64,000 nt of DNA from Bog-756 sp963727075 (GTDB lineage Bacteria > Actinomycetota > Acidimicrobiia > Acidimicrobiales > RAAP-2): positions 2,046,001 to 2,110,000 of the forward strand of contig CAVSET010000006.1 of the NCBI GenBank assembly GCA_963727075.1, written 5' to 3'. Of this stretch, positions 1 through 8,602 are shown in pieces. A model generated the notes under the pieces. It saw nothing but the letters and a program-made list of their open reading frames with translations. It was not told the DNA's origin and made no database searches. Position 1 is the stretch's first letter; each line of letters opens with the position of its first letter. The translations under genes and the position numbers were made by a program.

Positions 1-734
1 CCAGGTCGCCATCCGCGACCAGGTCGACGCCAGCCTCCGCACCGAGGAAGGCAAGCCGATGCAGGTGACCGGCGAGAGCGACATCGTCACCGGTGAGATG
101 TTCGCCGAGTACATCGAGTGGCGGGCCGATCATCCCTCCGACGACCTGATGACCGAGCTCTTGCAGGTCGAGTTCGAAGACGAGACCGGAACGGTCCGCC
201 GACTGAACCGCAACGAGCTGCTCACCTTCGTGAACGTCATCGCCGGTGCGGGCAACGAGACCACCAACCGGCTGATCGGCTGGACCGGAAGAGTGCTGGC
301 CGACCACCCGGACCAGCGGCGCGAACTGGTCGAGGACCGGTCGCTCATCCCGAACGCCATCGAGGAGATCCTGCGCTACGAATCGCCGGCTCCCCACGTC
401 GCACGCTACGTCGCGAACGACGTCGAGGTGCAAGGAGCAGACCGTACCGGAGGGCAGCGTCATGGTCTTCCTGACCGGTTCCGCCAACCGCGACGACCGG
501 CGGTTCCCCGACGGGGACCGGTTCGACATCCACCGCGAGTTCGAGCGATCGTTGACCTTCGGGTACGGCATCCACTTCTGCATGGGCGCCGCGTTGGCCC
601 GTCTCGAGGGGCGAATCGTCCTCGACGAACTGCTGAACCGCTTCCCCGAGTGGGAGGTCGACCTGGCCAACGCAAAGCTCTCCCCCACTTCGACGGTCCG
701 GGGCTGGGAGTTCCTCCCGGTCGTCACCCCCTAG
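1..734 (+). pseudogene. Cytochrome P450, C-terminal part, frameshifted, cut by window edge
   Basis: Heme-thiolate monooxygenase; only the C-terminal half (about 245 residues) lies in the window and the frame is open from base 2. Visible motifs are the I-helix AGAGNETT (around base 245), the ExxR motif EEILRY (361-378) and the heme loop FGYGIHFCMGAALAR with its Cys ligand (559-603). The reading frame changes at about 430-437, between VEVQG and TVPEGSVMVFL, so one indel splits the gene; both halves are otherwise typical. Either a pseudogene or a sequencing error; the many indels in the next 3 kb favour error. A TetR gene follows after 5 bases, probably in the same transcript. Substrate unknown. 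Confidence 0.85.
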
Positions 735-739
735 AGACG

Positions 740-1393
740 GTGCCGACCGAGCCGAAGCGCAAGCCGGGCCCCGCCAAGACGTCGGTGCCGGCCGGTCCCG
801 AACCGCCGCGCCGGCCCTACAACGGGGCACGCCGGCGTGAGCAGGCCGCGGAGACGCGGGACCGCATCGTGTCGGCAGGTTGTGAACTTCTCCACCGATC
901 GTCCATCCGCGACTGGCGCGATTTGACGATCCGGGCGGTCGCCGAGCACGCGGGGGTGAACGAGAGGACCGTCTACCGCTACTTCGGCAACGAACGGGGA
1001 CTGCGAGACGCGGTGATGCAGCGTGAGGAGGAGAGCGCCGGCATCGACCTCGACGGGATGCAGCTCGACGACATCGCCGGCATCGCCTCCCGGATCTTCG
1101 ACCATGTTTCGTCGTACCCGACCGAGCCGCGAGCGCCGCTCGATCCGACCCTCGCCGAGGCGAACCAGCGCCAGCGCGACGCCCTCCTCGGCGCCATCGC
1201 CGCCCAGGCGGCCGACTGGTCGGCCGAGGACCAGACGGTCGCCGCCGCGATGTTCGACGTGCTCTGGAGCGTGGCGACCTACGAGCGACTGGTGGTCGAC
1301 TGGCAGGTCGACCAGAAGCGAGCCGTCCGGGGCATCTCGTGGGTGATCGAGCTGGTCGAGGCGGCGGTCCGCGAGGGTCGCGGTCCGGGATGA
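740..1393 (+). CDS. TetR-family transcriptional regulator
   Basis: DNA-binding repressor of 217 aa. The start is taken as the GTG at 740, five bases after the P450 stop. An arginine/proline-rich N-terminus of about 35 residues precedes the TetR helix-turn-helix (TIRAVAEHAGVNERTVYRYFGNERGLRDAV). The C-terminal ligand domain is family-typical but not assignable to a known inducer. It is downstream of a P450 and convergent with an SDR gene, so control of these oxidoreductases is plausible. The only intact gene in the first 3.5 kb. Confidence 0.85.
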   Translation: MPTEPKRKPGPAKTSVPAGPEPPRRPYNGARRREQAAETRDRIVSAGCELLHRSSIRDWRDLTIRAVAEHAGVNERTVYRYFGNERGLRDAVMQREEESAGIDLDGMQLDDIAGIASRIFDHVSSYPTEPRAPLDPTLAEANQRQRDALLGAIAAQAADWSAEDQTVAAAMFDVLWSVATYERLVVDWQVDQKRAVRGISWVIELVEAAVREGRGPG

Positions 1394-1431
1394 TGCCGGA
1401 TCGGAGCTGCCCGAGCCGGGGAGCGAAGCAC

Positions 1432-2223
1432 TCAGTCCTGGTCGAGAGCGGCCACGCCCGCCCGCAGCACCTTCAGCTGGCTGAGCGGGGGACCGGCCGT
1501 CGTCCCGCCGTCGACGGGGACCACGATCCCGGTGATCTGCGCGGAACGCTCGCCGGCGAGGAACAAGACGGTCGCGGCGACGTCCTCGGGCGTCCCCTGG
1601 CGCTGGAGTGGCTGATGGACCCGGATGAGCGGGCCGAGGTCGTAATGGGTGATGTCGGTCGGGATGTGACCCGGTGCGATGCAGTTGACCCGGATGCCGT
1701 ACTCGGCCAGATCGACCGCGATGGCACGGCTGAACTGGATGATCGCCGCCTTGGACATCCGGTAGGCGATGGGAGGTCCCCCTCCGGAGAGGGCGCCGAT
1801 CGAGGAGGTGTTCACGATCGAACCGCCCCCGTTTTCGGCCATGTGCCGAGCGGCGCACTGGCTGCCGTAGATCACCCCGTAGAGGTTCACCGCCATCACG
1901 TGATGGAGATCGGAGAGGTCGTCCGGAAGGAAGCGGTGGAACGAGCTCGAGATTCCCGCGTTGTTGCACATCACGTGGAGCCCGCCGTGGGTGGCGACGG
2001 CGAACGCGACGAGATCCTCGACCTCTCGAGGTTCGGACACGTCGGTCGCGCTTGAACGCGGACCGCGTCACCGAGGCGAGCGGCGAGTTCCTCCCCTCGC
2101 GACGTCGACGTCCGCGACGACGACCTTGGCGCCTTCCTCCGCGAACAACTCCGCGGTAGCACGTCCGATCCCGCTCGCGCCGCCGGTGACGATGGCGACC
2201 TTTCCCGCGAGCTCCTGGGCCAT
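1432..2223 (-). pseudogene. SDR-family oxidoreductase, frame broken twice
   Basis: NAD(P)-dependent short-chain dehydrogenase. Reading from the ATG at 2223, the cofactor motif TGGASGIG appears at residues 12-19. The frame then shifts near 2095 and again near 2045 before the rest of the protein (CNNAG, the YRMSK active-site Tyr/Lys, and a C-terminal PVDGGTT) continues to 1432. The two shifts cancel: 792 bases is a whole number of codons and about 263 aa would be a normal SDR length. This suggests compensating indel errors rather than decay. It diverges from the second P450 gene with a 62-base gap, so shared control is likely. Confidence 0.8.
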
Positions 2224-2285
2224 CACCCGAACATAGCCGTGGTCGTGGGAGGCGAGGGACATCGAACCGAGGAAATGGAGCACGC

Positions 2286-3551
2286 GTGAACGACGCTGAG
2301 TTCGACGCCATCGACTACTTCCGATACGGACGCCTCGACGACGACCCCTACCCCTACTGGGACCACCTCCGCGAACGGTGTCCCGTCACCAAGGAACCGC
2401 ACCACGACGTGTACATGGTGACCGGCTACGACGAGGCGATCGCGGTCTATCACGACCAGGCGACCTTCTCGAACTGCAACTCGGCGATCGGTCCCTTCGC
2501 CGAGTTCCCGGTTCCACTCGAAGGCGACGACGTCACCGAGATCATCGAGACCTACCGCGACCAGCTCCCCTTCAGCGACCAGCTCCCGACCTTCGATCCC
2601 GCCCAAGCACACCGCGCACCGAGGGCTGCTGATGCGGCTGATCACGCCGAAACGCCTGAAGGAGAACGAGGAGTTCCTGTGGCAGCTCGCCGACCGCCGG
2701 ATCGACACCTTCCACGCCACGAGGAGGGTGCGAATTCGTCGGCGAGTACGCGGAGCCCCTACACGCTCCTCGTGATCGCCGACCTGCTCGGTGTGCCGGA
2801 AGCTGACCACGAGGAATTCGTGGAGCGCCTCGTGCACCACGGACACTCAGGATGAGCGCACAAACCGTTGGAGTACCTGTACGAGAAATTCACCGAGCTA
2901 CATCGAGGATCGGCGGCGGGAACCGCGCGACGAGTGATGACCGGACTCGCGACCGCCACGCTTTCCCGACGGCACGCTTCCACCGAGTGGCACGACGTGA
3001 TGCGCATCGACGGCCAACCTGTTCGCCGCGGGCCAGGAGACGACGGCACGACTGCTCAGCACATCGCTGCAGATCCTCGGCGATCGCCCGGAGCTCCAGC
3101 AGCAGGATCCGCGACGACCGCGGTCTGGTACCCGTCTTCATCGAGGAGGCGTTGCGCCTCGAGAGTCCCATCAAGGGCACCTTCCGGCTCTCGCGGGTGC
3201 CGACAAGGTTCGGAGGGACCGAGATCCCGGCCGGCTCCACGGTGATGGTGCTGCCGAGCGCGGCGAACCACGACCCTCGCGAGTTCGAGCGCCCCGATGG
3301 AGCTCCGCCTGGATCGCGAGAACGGCCGCCAGCACATCGCGTTCGGCGCACGGTATCCATACCTGCGCGGGGGCTCCTCTGCTCGGGCCGAGGCAAACGT
3401 GTCCCTCGAGCGTCTACTCGACCGGATGGAGGACATCCGGATCGCGGAATCTCACCACGGTCCGGCCGGCGAGCGTCGCTTCGAGTACACACCCACCTGG
3501 ATGTTGCGCGGCCTCGAGAACCTCCACCTCGAGTTCACGCCGGTCGGTTGA
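2286..3551 (+). pseudogene. Cytochrome P450, many frameshifts
   Basis: Full-length P450 (about 420 aa if repaired), starting with GTG at 2286. Pieces of the same protein appear in all three frames: the N-terminus to about 2600, LLVIADLLGVPEADHEEF near 2770, the I-helix AAGQETTARLLS near 3030, EEALRLESP near 3150 and the C-terminal RAEANVSLERLL. At the heme loop (3333-3385) one extra and one missing base fully explain the loss of an FGHGIHTCAGAP-like motif. The total length is still divisible by three. I estimate eight or more indels. Motif conservation across the breaks favours poor base calling over true decay. Confidence 0.75.
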
Positions 3552-3668
3552 TAGTTTTTTGGTAATAGGAATTTTGTTAATGATGATTGAGTTTTAGTAT
3601 TAGTTTTTTGATTTTATTTTTGGGTGTATAGGGGTGTATTGATGTTATTGGAGGTGGAGATGTAATTG
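3546..3668 (+). other. AT-rich stretch with no C on the + strand
   Basis: From 3546 to 3668 (123 nt) the + strand holds only G, T and A, although the surrounding DNA is roughly two-thirds GC. It begins at the P450 stop codon and ends just before the dinB promoter. No ORF, RNA or known element is recognisable. It also marks the boundary between indel-rich sequence (1-3551) and clean sequence, so an assembly or library artefact is a serious possibility. Confidence 0.8.
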
Positions 3669-3715
3669 CTGGTCGATCCATGGTTCGGTAGGTAGCTGAG
3701 CTTGGAGCCCGGTGT

Positions 3716-3749
3716 CCAGAGTAGTCGAACCTATGTTCGACTACTCTGG
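3716..3749 (+). promoter_or_regulatory. LexA-type SOS box inside a 34-bp perfect palindrome
   Basis: Two perfect 15-base arms, CCAGAGTAGTCGAAC and its complement, flank a CTAT centre. The core TCGAAC-N4-GTTCGA (3725-3740) matches the LexA operator known from mycobacteria and other Gram-positives. It ends 14 bases before the dinB start and covers a possible -10 (TATGTT, 3732-3737), so LexA binding should block transcription. The dyad extends well past the usual LexA core. Confidence 0.85.
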
Positions 3750-3754
3750 AAGAG

Positions 3755-5071
3755 ATGGTGCAGGCCAGATCGGCCACGATCCTCCATGCGGACCTCGACG
3801 CGTTCTACGCCTCGGTCGAACAGCTGCTCGATCCGTCCCTGCGCCAACGACCCGTCGCCGTGGGCGACGGTGTGGTGCTGGCCGCATCGTACGACGCGAG
3901 GGCGAACGGTGTCCGTGCCGGTATGGCGGGTTGGCGGGCGCGGCAGCTGTGCCCCAAGCTGCGTTTCGTCGGCGGCCACTTCAGCGAGTACCAACGGTTG
4001 GGCGATGAGGTCGTGGACGTGCTCCGCGATTTCACTCCGCTCGTCGAGCGGATCTCGATCGACGAGGCATTCCTGGACGTTGCCGGAGCTATCCACCTCT
4101 TTGGCTCGCCCAGCGACATCGCCGCCGCCATCCGACGGCGGGTGCGCACCGAGATAGGACTGGGAATATCGGTCGGGGTGGCTCGGACGAAACATCTGGC
4201 CAAAGTGGCCTCCCAGGCGGCCAAGCCCGACGGATTGGTTGTGGTGGAGCCCGACGCGGAAACCAGGTTCCTCAATCCCCTGCCCGTCGAAATGATGTGG
4301 GGCGTCGGTCCGGCAACCCGGGCCCGCCTCGCCGGTGTTGGCGTTCGAACCATCGGCGACCTCGCTGCGACTCCGGGCCCATTCCTCGTGCGCCTACTCG
4401 GCAACGCAGTCGGCGGCAAGCTCGCATCGCTGGCAACCAACATCGATCCCCGGCGGATCGAGACCACCCGACGGGCGTCGTCGGTCGGCGCGCAATCTGC
4501 GCTCGGCCTCCGCGACGCAACACCCCAGTTGATCCGGTCGACCCTTGCCTACCTCGCTGACCGGGTGGCCAGCCGGCTCCGGGTGGTGGGCCGGGCCGGA
4601 CGCACGGTCAATGTGAAGGTGCGGTTCACCGATCTCCGCTCAGTGACCCGCTCGGTCTCCGTGCCCGTCGCCATTTCGGCGACGCTGACCCTGACCGACG
4701 TTGCCGTCGAACTCGCCAGCGCAGTCCTCGCCGACCACCCCCGGGAGCGTCAGATCACGCTGCTGGCCGTCTCCATGACCAATCTGGTCCCCGAATCCGC
4801 TCTTCAGCTCGAGTTGCCGCTGGGTTTGGGCCATGAGCGACTCCGACCCGGGGCGACGACGAGCGCCGCGCGCTGGGGCGTGGACCGCTCGATCGACGCC
4901 ATCCGGGCCCGATTTGGGCGAGATGCCGTCGGCTACGCCACCGTGATGATGTCCGACGTGAGGAGAGTGCCCGAGGGTCTGAGGGAGCTGGCCGAGCACG
5001 ACGCCAGAGCGTCAGGTGGTGGAGCGGGTCCGGCGAGCCCCGGTCCAGAGGCCGAAGAACGACCTTCGTGA
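3755..5071 (+). CDS. dinB: DNA polymerase IV (Y-family translesion polymerase)
   Basis: Y-family polymerase of 438 aa for error-prone bypass of damaged DNA. The catalytic palm residues are present: HADLDAFYASVE at 11-22 (Asp13) and SIDEAFLDV at 101-109 (Asp103-Glu104), so this is an active DinB and not the ImuB type that lacks these acids. The little-finger domain follows. A QLELPL sequence near residue 355 resembles a beta-clamp binding peptide. The ATG at 3755 lies directly behind a LexA box, so SOS induction is expected. It is the first clean gene after the indel-rich region. Confidence 0.95.
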   Translation: MVQARSATILHADLDAFYASVEQLLDPSLRQRPVAVGDGVVLAASYDARANGVRAGMAGWRARQLCPKLRFVGGHFSEYQRLGDEVVDVLRDFTPLVERISIDEAFLDVAGAIHLFGSPSDIAAAIRRRVRTEIGLGISVGVARTKHLAKVASQAAKPDGLVVVEPDAETRFLNPLPVEMMWGVGPATRARLAGVGVRTIGDLAATPGPFLVRLLGNAVGGKLASLATNIDPRRIETTRRASSVGAQSALGLRDATPQLIRSTLAYLADRVASRLRVVGRAGRTVNVKVRFTDLRSVTRSVSVPVAISATLTLTDVAVELASAVLADHPRERQITLLAVSMTNLVPESALQLELPLGLGHERLRPGATTSAARWGVDRSIDAIRARFGRDAVGYATVMMSDVRRVPEGLRELAEHDARASGGGAGPASPGPEAEERPS

Positions 5072-5115
5072 TGCATATAGTTCTGATGACAACCCTCGAG
5101 AGACGGGAACCGAGC

Positions 5116-5670
5116 ATGGCGAACGAGTGGGGTCCCCTCCAGGGGCTGGCGGGTGAGTGGGAGAGCCACGAAGGGGGCCTCGACACGGCGTTTTCGCACG
5201 CACAGGGCAAGGTGCTCGGCACCCCCTATCGGGAGAAGTGCACGCTCAAGCCCTTCGGTCCGGTCGACAACGGGAGCCAGCACCTCTACGGGCTCGACTA
5301 CAAGTCTGCCATGTGGCGGGGTAACGAGGAGAATCCCTTCCACACCGAGGTGGGCTACTGGCTGTGGGACACGGCGACCGGCGAGGTTCTCCGAGGCTTC
5401 GTCGTCCCCCGCGGAATCACGGTGCTCGCCGGTGGTATCGCAACAGCCGACGCGACCGAGTTCACGCTGAAGGCCACCCGTGGCGCGACCCAATACAACA
5501 TCGGCGAGAACCGCTACCTGGCCAGGAACGCCAGCACCCTGAGCTACCAGGTGACAATCACGGTGGGCCGGGACACTTGGTCCTATGACGAGGTCACCAT
5601 GCTGCGGATGAACGAGTTCGACGAACCGTTCGCCCACACCGACCACAACACCCTGCACAGGGTGGGCTGA
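5116..5670 (+). CDS. Nitrobindin-like heme-binding beta-barrel protein (FABP/DUF1794 type)
   Basis: About 184 aa from the ATG at 5116 (MANEWG); an upstream in-frame start near 5071 would touch the dinB stop. The opening PLQGLAGEWES, the central HTEVGYWLWD and the C-terminal HTDHNTLHRV fit the nitrobindin/FABP-like family, small beta-barrels in which a C-terminal His can bind heme. Members isomerise peroxynitrite or bind NO in some organisms; a role here is inference. The 45-base gap from dinB allows co-transcription. Confidence 0.75.
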   Translation: MANEWGPLQGLAGEWESHEGGLDTAFSHAQGKVLGTPYREKCTLKPFGPVDNGSQHLYGLDYKSAMWRGNEENPFHTEVGYWLWDTATGEVLRGFVVPRGITVLAGGIATADATEFTLKATRGATQYNIGENRYLARNASTLSYQVTITVGRDTWSYDEVTMLRMNEFDEPFAHTDHNTLHRVG

Positions 5671-5745
5671 GCCCAGGACGCAGAGGACCCTGCACCTCGG
5701 TGTGGATACGGTCGGGATCCCACCACGGACTTCAGGTGCTGGGCG

Positions 5746-6255
5746 CTATTCGGCAGGTGCCGAAGGGACGACGATCGCAATACCCACGGCGGCAAGGACC
5801 AGCGTCCCCGCGCTTTCCACAATCAGCGACAGGTCTGCGAACGGAGCCGACAGGCTGTCCATGAAGCCAAACAGGCCCACGTTGACGCTCAGCAGCAACC
5901 CAGCGATGGTGGCGAGCATGAATCCCGCCGCGGCAACGACGGCGAACAGTCGCCGGGATGCGAGCAACACGATGGCGATGACGACGCCGGCGATGCCCTG
6001 AACAAGGAAGAGCGGGCCAATGGTGGGGATGTCGCGGTACCCCGTGTCCCAGAGGTGCAAGTGGACGGCACTGGTGGTGGCAACCAGCGCCGACCCGATG
6101 ATCAGGGCAATGGTGATTGCCGCCCGGCGGGTGACAGATCCCGTCGGTCGGGCCAGTGCGTAGTCGAGTATCCGGCGGCCAAGCCCGGATGGGGAGCCCA
6201 TTGCCGTCGAAAGGTCTCTCATGGGCTGATCGCCCACTGTTTCAGTCGTATGCAT
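5746..6255 (-). CDS. Four-helix membrane protein of unknown function
   Basis: 169 aa with four predicted membrane segments (around residues 45-65, 80-98, 104-125 and 140-163). The second and third helices are rich in Ala/Val/Ile and surround ASRRLFAVVAAAG. No known family recognised. It starts 32 bases after the COG4315 lipoprotein gene on the same strand, with an AAAGG ribosome site before the ATG, so the two probably form an operon. Confidence 0.65.
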   Translation of the reverse strand: MHTTETVGDQPMRDLSTAMGSPSGLGRRILDYALARPTGSVTRRAAITIALIIGSALVATTSAVHLHLWDTGYRDIPTIGPLFLVQGIAGVVIAIVLLASRRLFAVVAAAGFMLATIAGLLLSVNVGLFGFMDSLSAPFADLSLIVESAGTLVLAAVGIAIVVPSAPAE

Positions 6256-6287
6256 ATTTCATTGCCTTTCGTCACGAGCCCGGTCCG

Positions 6288-6779
6288 TTAGGCACCGGGC
6301 TTCTCGATCTTGTTCCCCTGCGGCGACAGGACGTCCCACCCGGCGCCGAACTGATTGAGCCCTTCACCACTCACCTGGCCCGGCTGAGTGTCGTTGATGT
6401 AGTAGTAGAGGGGGTGGCCGCCGTAGGTGACTTGCGTCTTGCCGTCTGTGCGGCTTGTCGTGCCAAGTAGAGAGGCAGCCGCCCCGTTACCCGCTTGAGA
6501 ACTGCCATTCGTAGTGAGCAGCGGCCAAAGCTGAGCGCAGCCGCCATAGCAGGAAGACTTGCCGCCTTGGTCCTTCTCGAATAGGTAGAGGGCTCGGCCC
6601 TGCCCATCGACGAGGATGGACCCGAGCTGCGGGTCCTTGGCGGTGCCCACGGTGGCCGCCGCCCCCATTGAAGTGGACGTCGGAGCTGCCGCCGTGCTGC
6701 CGCCCCCGCAGGCCGCGGCGCCAATGGCGAGCGCCACGATCACGGCGGGGCACACCAGGCGCGATGGATGGCGGATCAT
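6288..6779 (-). CDS. COG4315-type secreted lipoprotein
   Basis: 163 aa. The N-terminal signal ends in a lipobox (AIGAAACGG; Cys at about residue 24), followed by an Ala/Thr/Ser linker. The rest is one COG4315 'secreted repeat' domain with its hallmarks GSILVDGQGRALYLFEKD, a CYGGCAQLWPLL cysteine pair and GHPLYYY. Function in this family is unknown; it is often found with redox or membrane genes. An AAGGGA ribosome site precedes the ATG. The same domain forms the N-terminus of the repeat protein at 9807-11078. Confidence 0.85.
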   Translation of the reverse strand: MIRHPSRLVCPAVIVALAIGAAACGGGSTAAAPTSTSMGAAATVGTAKDPQLGSILVDGQGRALYLFEKDQGGKSSCYGGCAQLWPLLTTNGSSQAGNGAAASLLGTTSRTDGKTQVTYGGHPLYYYINDTQPGQVSGEGLNQFGAGWDVLSPQGNKIEKPGA

Positions 6780-6910
6780 GAGATTCCCTTCAGAAGTTGG
6801 CCGAATGTGCGCTGCAAGTACTACGTGCGACCACGCGGAAAAGTTCGACGGCTCCGGGATTTCTCGGATGCCCCTGGGAACCCCCCGAGACTCGACCGAA
6901 GATCACCGAC

Positions 6911-7454
6911 ATGGACTATTGGATATGCCATCGGGGGCACACCCAATCAGCTCGTGTTGAGCTTCGACGTGGCGTACGACATCACTCTGGGCAGCACCGC
7001 ATATGAGGGCCGTCTGACGTTCATCCCCGGAACGCTGCCGCCGGCAAAACACCTGGAGGCATCTGGATGCTCTGACCGACGGGCCTGGTTCGGCAGCCAG
7101 TCCCCAGGTAACACGGTCTGCTCACAATCGCCGCCATGCACTTGGAGTCAGGTGCTCGCTCATTTCCCGAACGCTGCCATCCGCAACGACGCCATCGGAC
7201 AGGGGACGCTGCTGCTGCGCTTGGGCGGCCCAGTCACCGGACGACCACAGCCTACGTTAGTGACCTGACAGTCGCGACCGGCGCCACCTCGACCACCACC
7301 GACTTCGAGCCCGGTGGCTCGACCTGGCTGGGGTGCTCAAGGCACTGGCAGTGTGCCTGCAGTGGCGGGCTCCGCCGGTGCGCACGCGATCACGATCAAG
7401 GGCCGGGGGGCTCAATGGGCCCAGTGCACCAACGATTTCGTCGCCTCCGGCTAG
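6911..7454 (+). pseudogene. Remnant of a secreted protein, unknown, frameshifted
   Basis: Coding-like sequence with strong third-position GC runs in one frame from about 6911 to 7234 (LVLSFDVAYDITLGS, GTLLLRLGGPVTG). It shifts frame near 7235 (TTTAYVSDLTVATGA) and again near 7325 (VPAVAGSAGAHAITIKG) to a stop at 7452-7454. The Ser/Thr/Gly-rich beta-type composition suggests an exported domain, but I recognise no family. The start is not identifiable and the left boundary is approximate. It diverges from the lipoprotein gene. Confidence 0.4.
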
Positions 7455-7696
7455 ACGAACGACGAGCTCTCCATCGAGCCGGAGGCGTGTCAGGGCACTT
7501 CTCGAGGACCTGACGTGGATCCAACCTCGAGGACCGGCGACTGCAGAGGTGAGGTCGGATCAGTCAGTAGCGGCGCATGGCGGCGCAATGCAGACACCTC
7601 GTTGCCGAGCGGGACGACTCGTGTCCCAGTCCTGCGGGCTATCCCTAATCGGCCAGGAGATGCTCGAGCAGACCCGTGAAGGCAAGGCTGAACCCT

Positions 7697-8512
7697 TCAG
7701 CAGGTCGTCGAGTCCGGCGAGGTGCCGGGTCCCGCCTCGGGGTCCTCGACGATGCCCTGGGATGTGGATCGAAGTATGGCGCCCAGGTGCACGACGTACC
7801 ACTCCCCCCGCCACGAAATGAGGGAGGCGATGCCGAACGAACGGACCTGACCGTCCACCTGGTAGACGACACGCGCATTGGCGACCTCGTAGTACCCGAC
7901 GCTGTTGTCGCACACCCCGGGCGGGATCCAGTGGCCGTACTGCTCGGGAACGTTGACCGCGACCAAACTGGCCATTCCCGCCTGCTGCTCGAGCAGGGCG
8001 TGGGCGGCACCCAGATCGGCGGCGAAGTTGGCGAGCAGTCGGTTGGTGTAGTCGGACGCCGGGTTCCCAATGGTCTTCAGCTGGAGGTAGGCGCTCTCGG
8101 GGAAGAAGGCCGGGCGTGCCGCGTCCGACGCGCCAGAGGCCACCCCCTGCCATAAGGCGGCCATCTCGGCCTGGAACTGTGGGGAGGTCGACGGTGGGAA
8201 CGCGCCGGTCTGGGCCAGGCTCCCGGCATCCGTCGTCGAGGTGGGCGGTGCTGTAGTAGCCGGAGGATTCGTCGTTGTGGCCACAACGGTGGTGGACGTA
8301 GTGCTGCCCACCCGGCCGGCGGTGGTCCCACCTGCGGCCGAGGGCCGTCCCGGCGAGCCCGAGGTCAGTACGATCGCGGCCGCGGCCCCACCGGCGACGA
8401 GGCACGCGGCCACTGCAACCGCGACAGGACCCGCTCGGCGATACGACCGGCGGCGGCCACCTGGGCGGATGGAGGGGCCGAGCGAAGACTTAGGCGGCTG
8501 CGGGGCGGACAT
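7697..8512 (-). CDS. Membrane-anchored exported protein, unknown domain
   Basis: 271 aa from the ATG at 8512 (MSAPQPP). Order: basic cytoplasmic N-terminus, one membrane helix around residues 35-57 (GPVAVAVAACLVAGGAAAAIV), a Thr/Ser/Pro-rich linker to about 110, and a folded C-terminal domain of about 150 residues with AALWQGVASGASDA, YTNRLLANFAADLGAAH and SLISWRGEWYVVHLG. The domain resembles small exported NTF2-like modules in layout, but no assignment is secure. It diverges from the glycosidase-like lipoprotein gene with 90 bases between. Confidence 0.65.
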   Translation of the reverse strand: MSAPQPPKSSLGPSIRPGGRRRSYRRAGPVAVAVAACLVAGGAAAAIVLTSGSPGRPSAAGGTTAGRVGSTTSTTVVATTTNPPATTAPPTSTTDAGSLAQTGAFPPSTSPQFQAEMAALWQGVASGASDAARPAFFPESAYLQLKTIGNPASDYTNRLLANFAADLGAAHALLEQQAGMASLVAVNVPEQYGHWIPPGVCDNSVGYYEVANARVVYQVDGQVRSFGIASLISWRGEWYVVHLGAILRSTSQGIVEDPEAGPGTSPDSTTC

Positions 8513-8590
8513 TGGACAGCCGCCATGGTAGGAGACGGCAGCCCTCGGGAGCCGCTTCGGCCCCGAGACCACCGACCTCAGGTTGCTCCA

Positions 8591-8602
8591 TAGGCTGACC
8601 GT
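8591..8602 (+). promoter_or_regulatory. -10 element placed for a leaderless transcript
   Basis: TAGGCT at 8591-8596 is followed by six bases and then the GTG start at 8603. This places the transcription start at the start codon, and no ribosome site is visible. The same TAGGCTGACCG context precedes the GTG at 61995. Confidence 0.4.

Noticed and set aside
731..2311. 526-codon frame on the minus strand across the TetR and SDR genes
   Set aside because: Arg/Gly-rich shadow sequence antisense to real genes, no motifs.
3577..3777. 66-codon minus ORF across the C-free stretch and the SOS box
   Set aside because: Biased composition only, no start signals, overlaps the dinB promoter.
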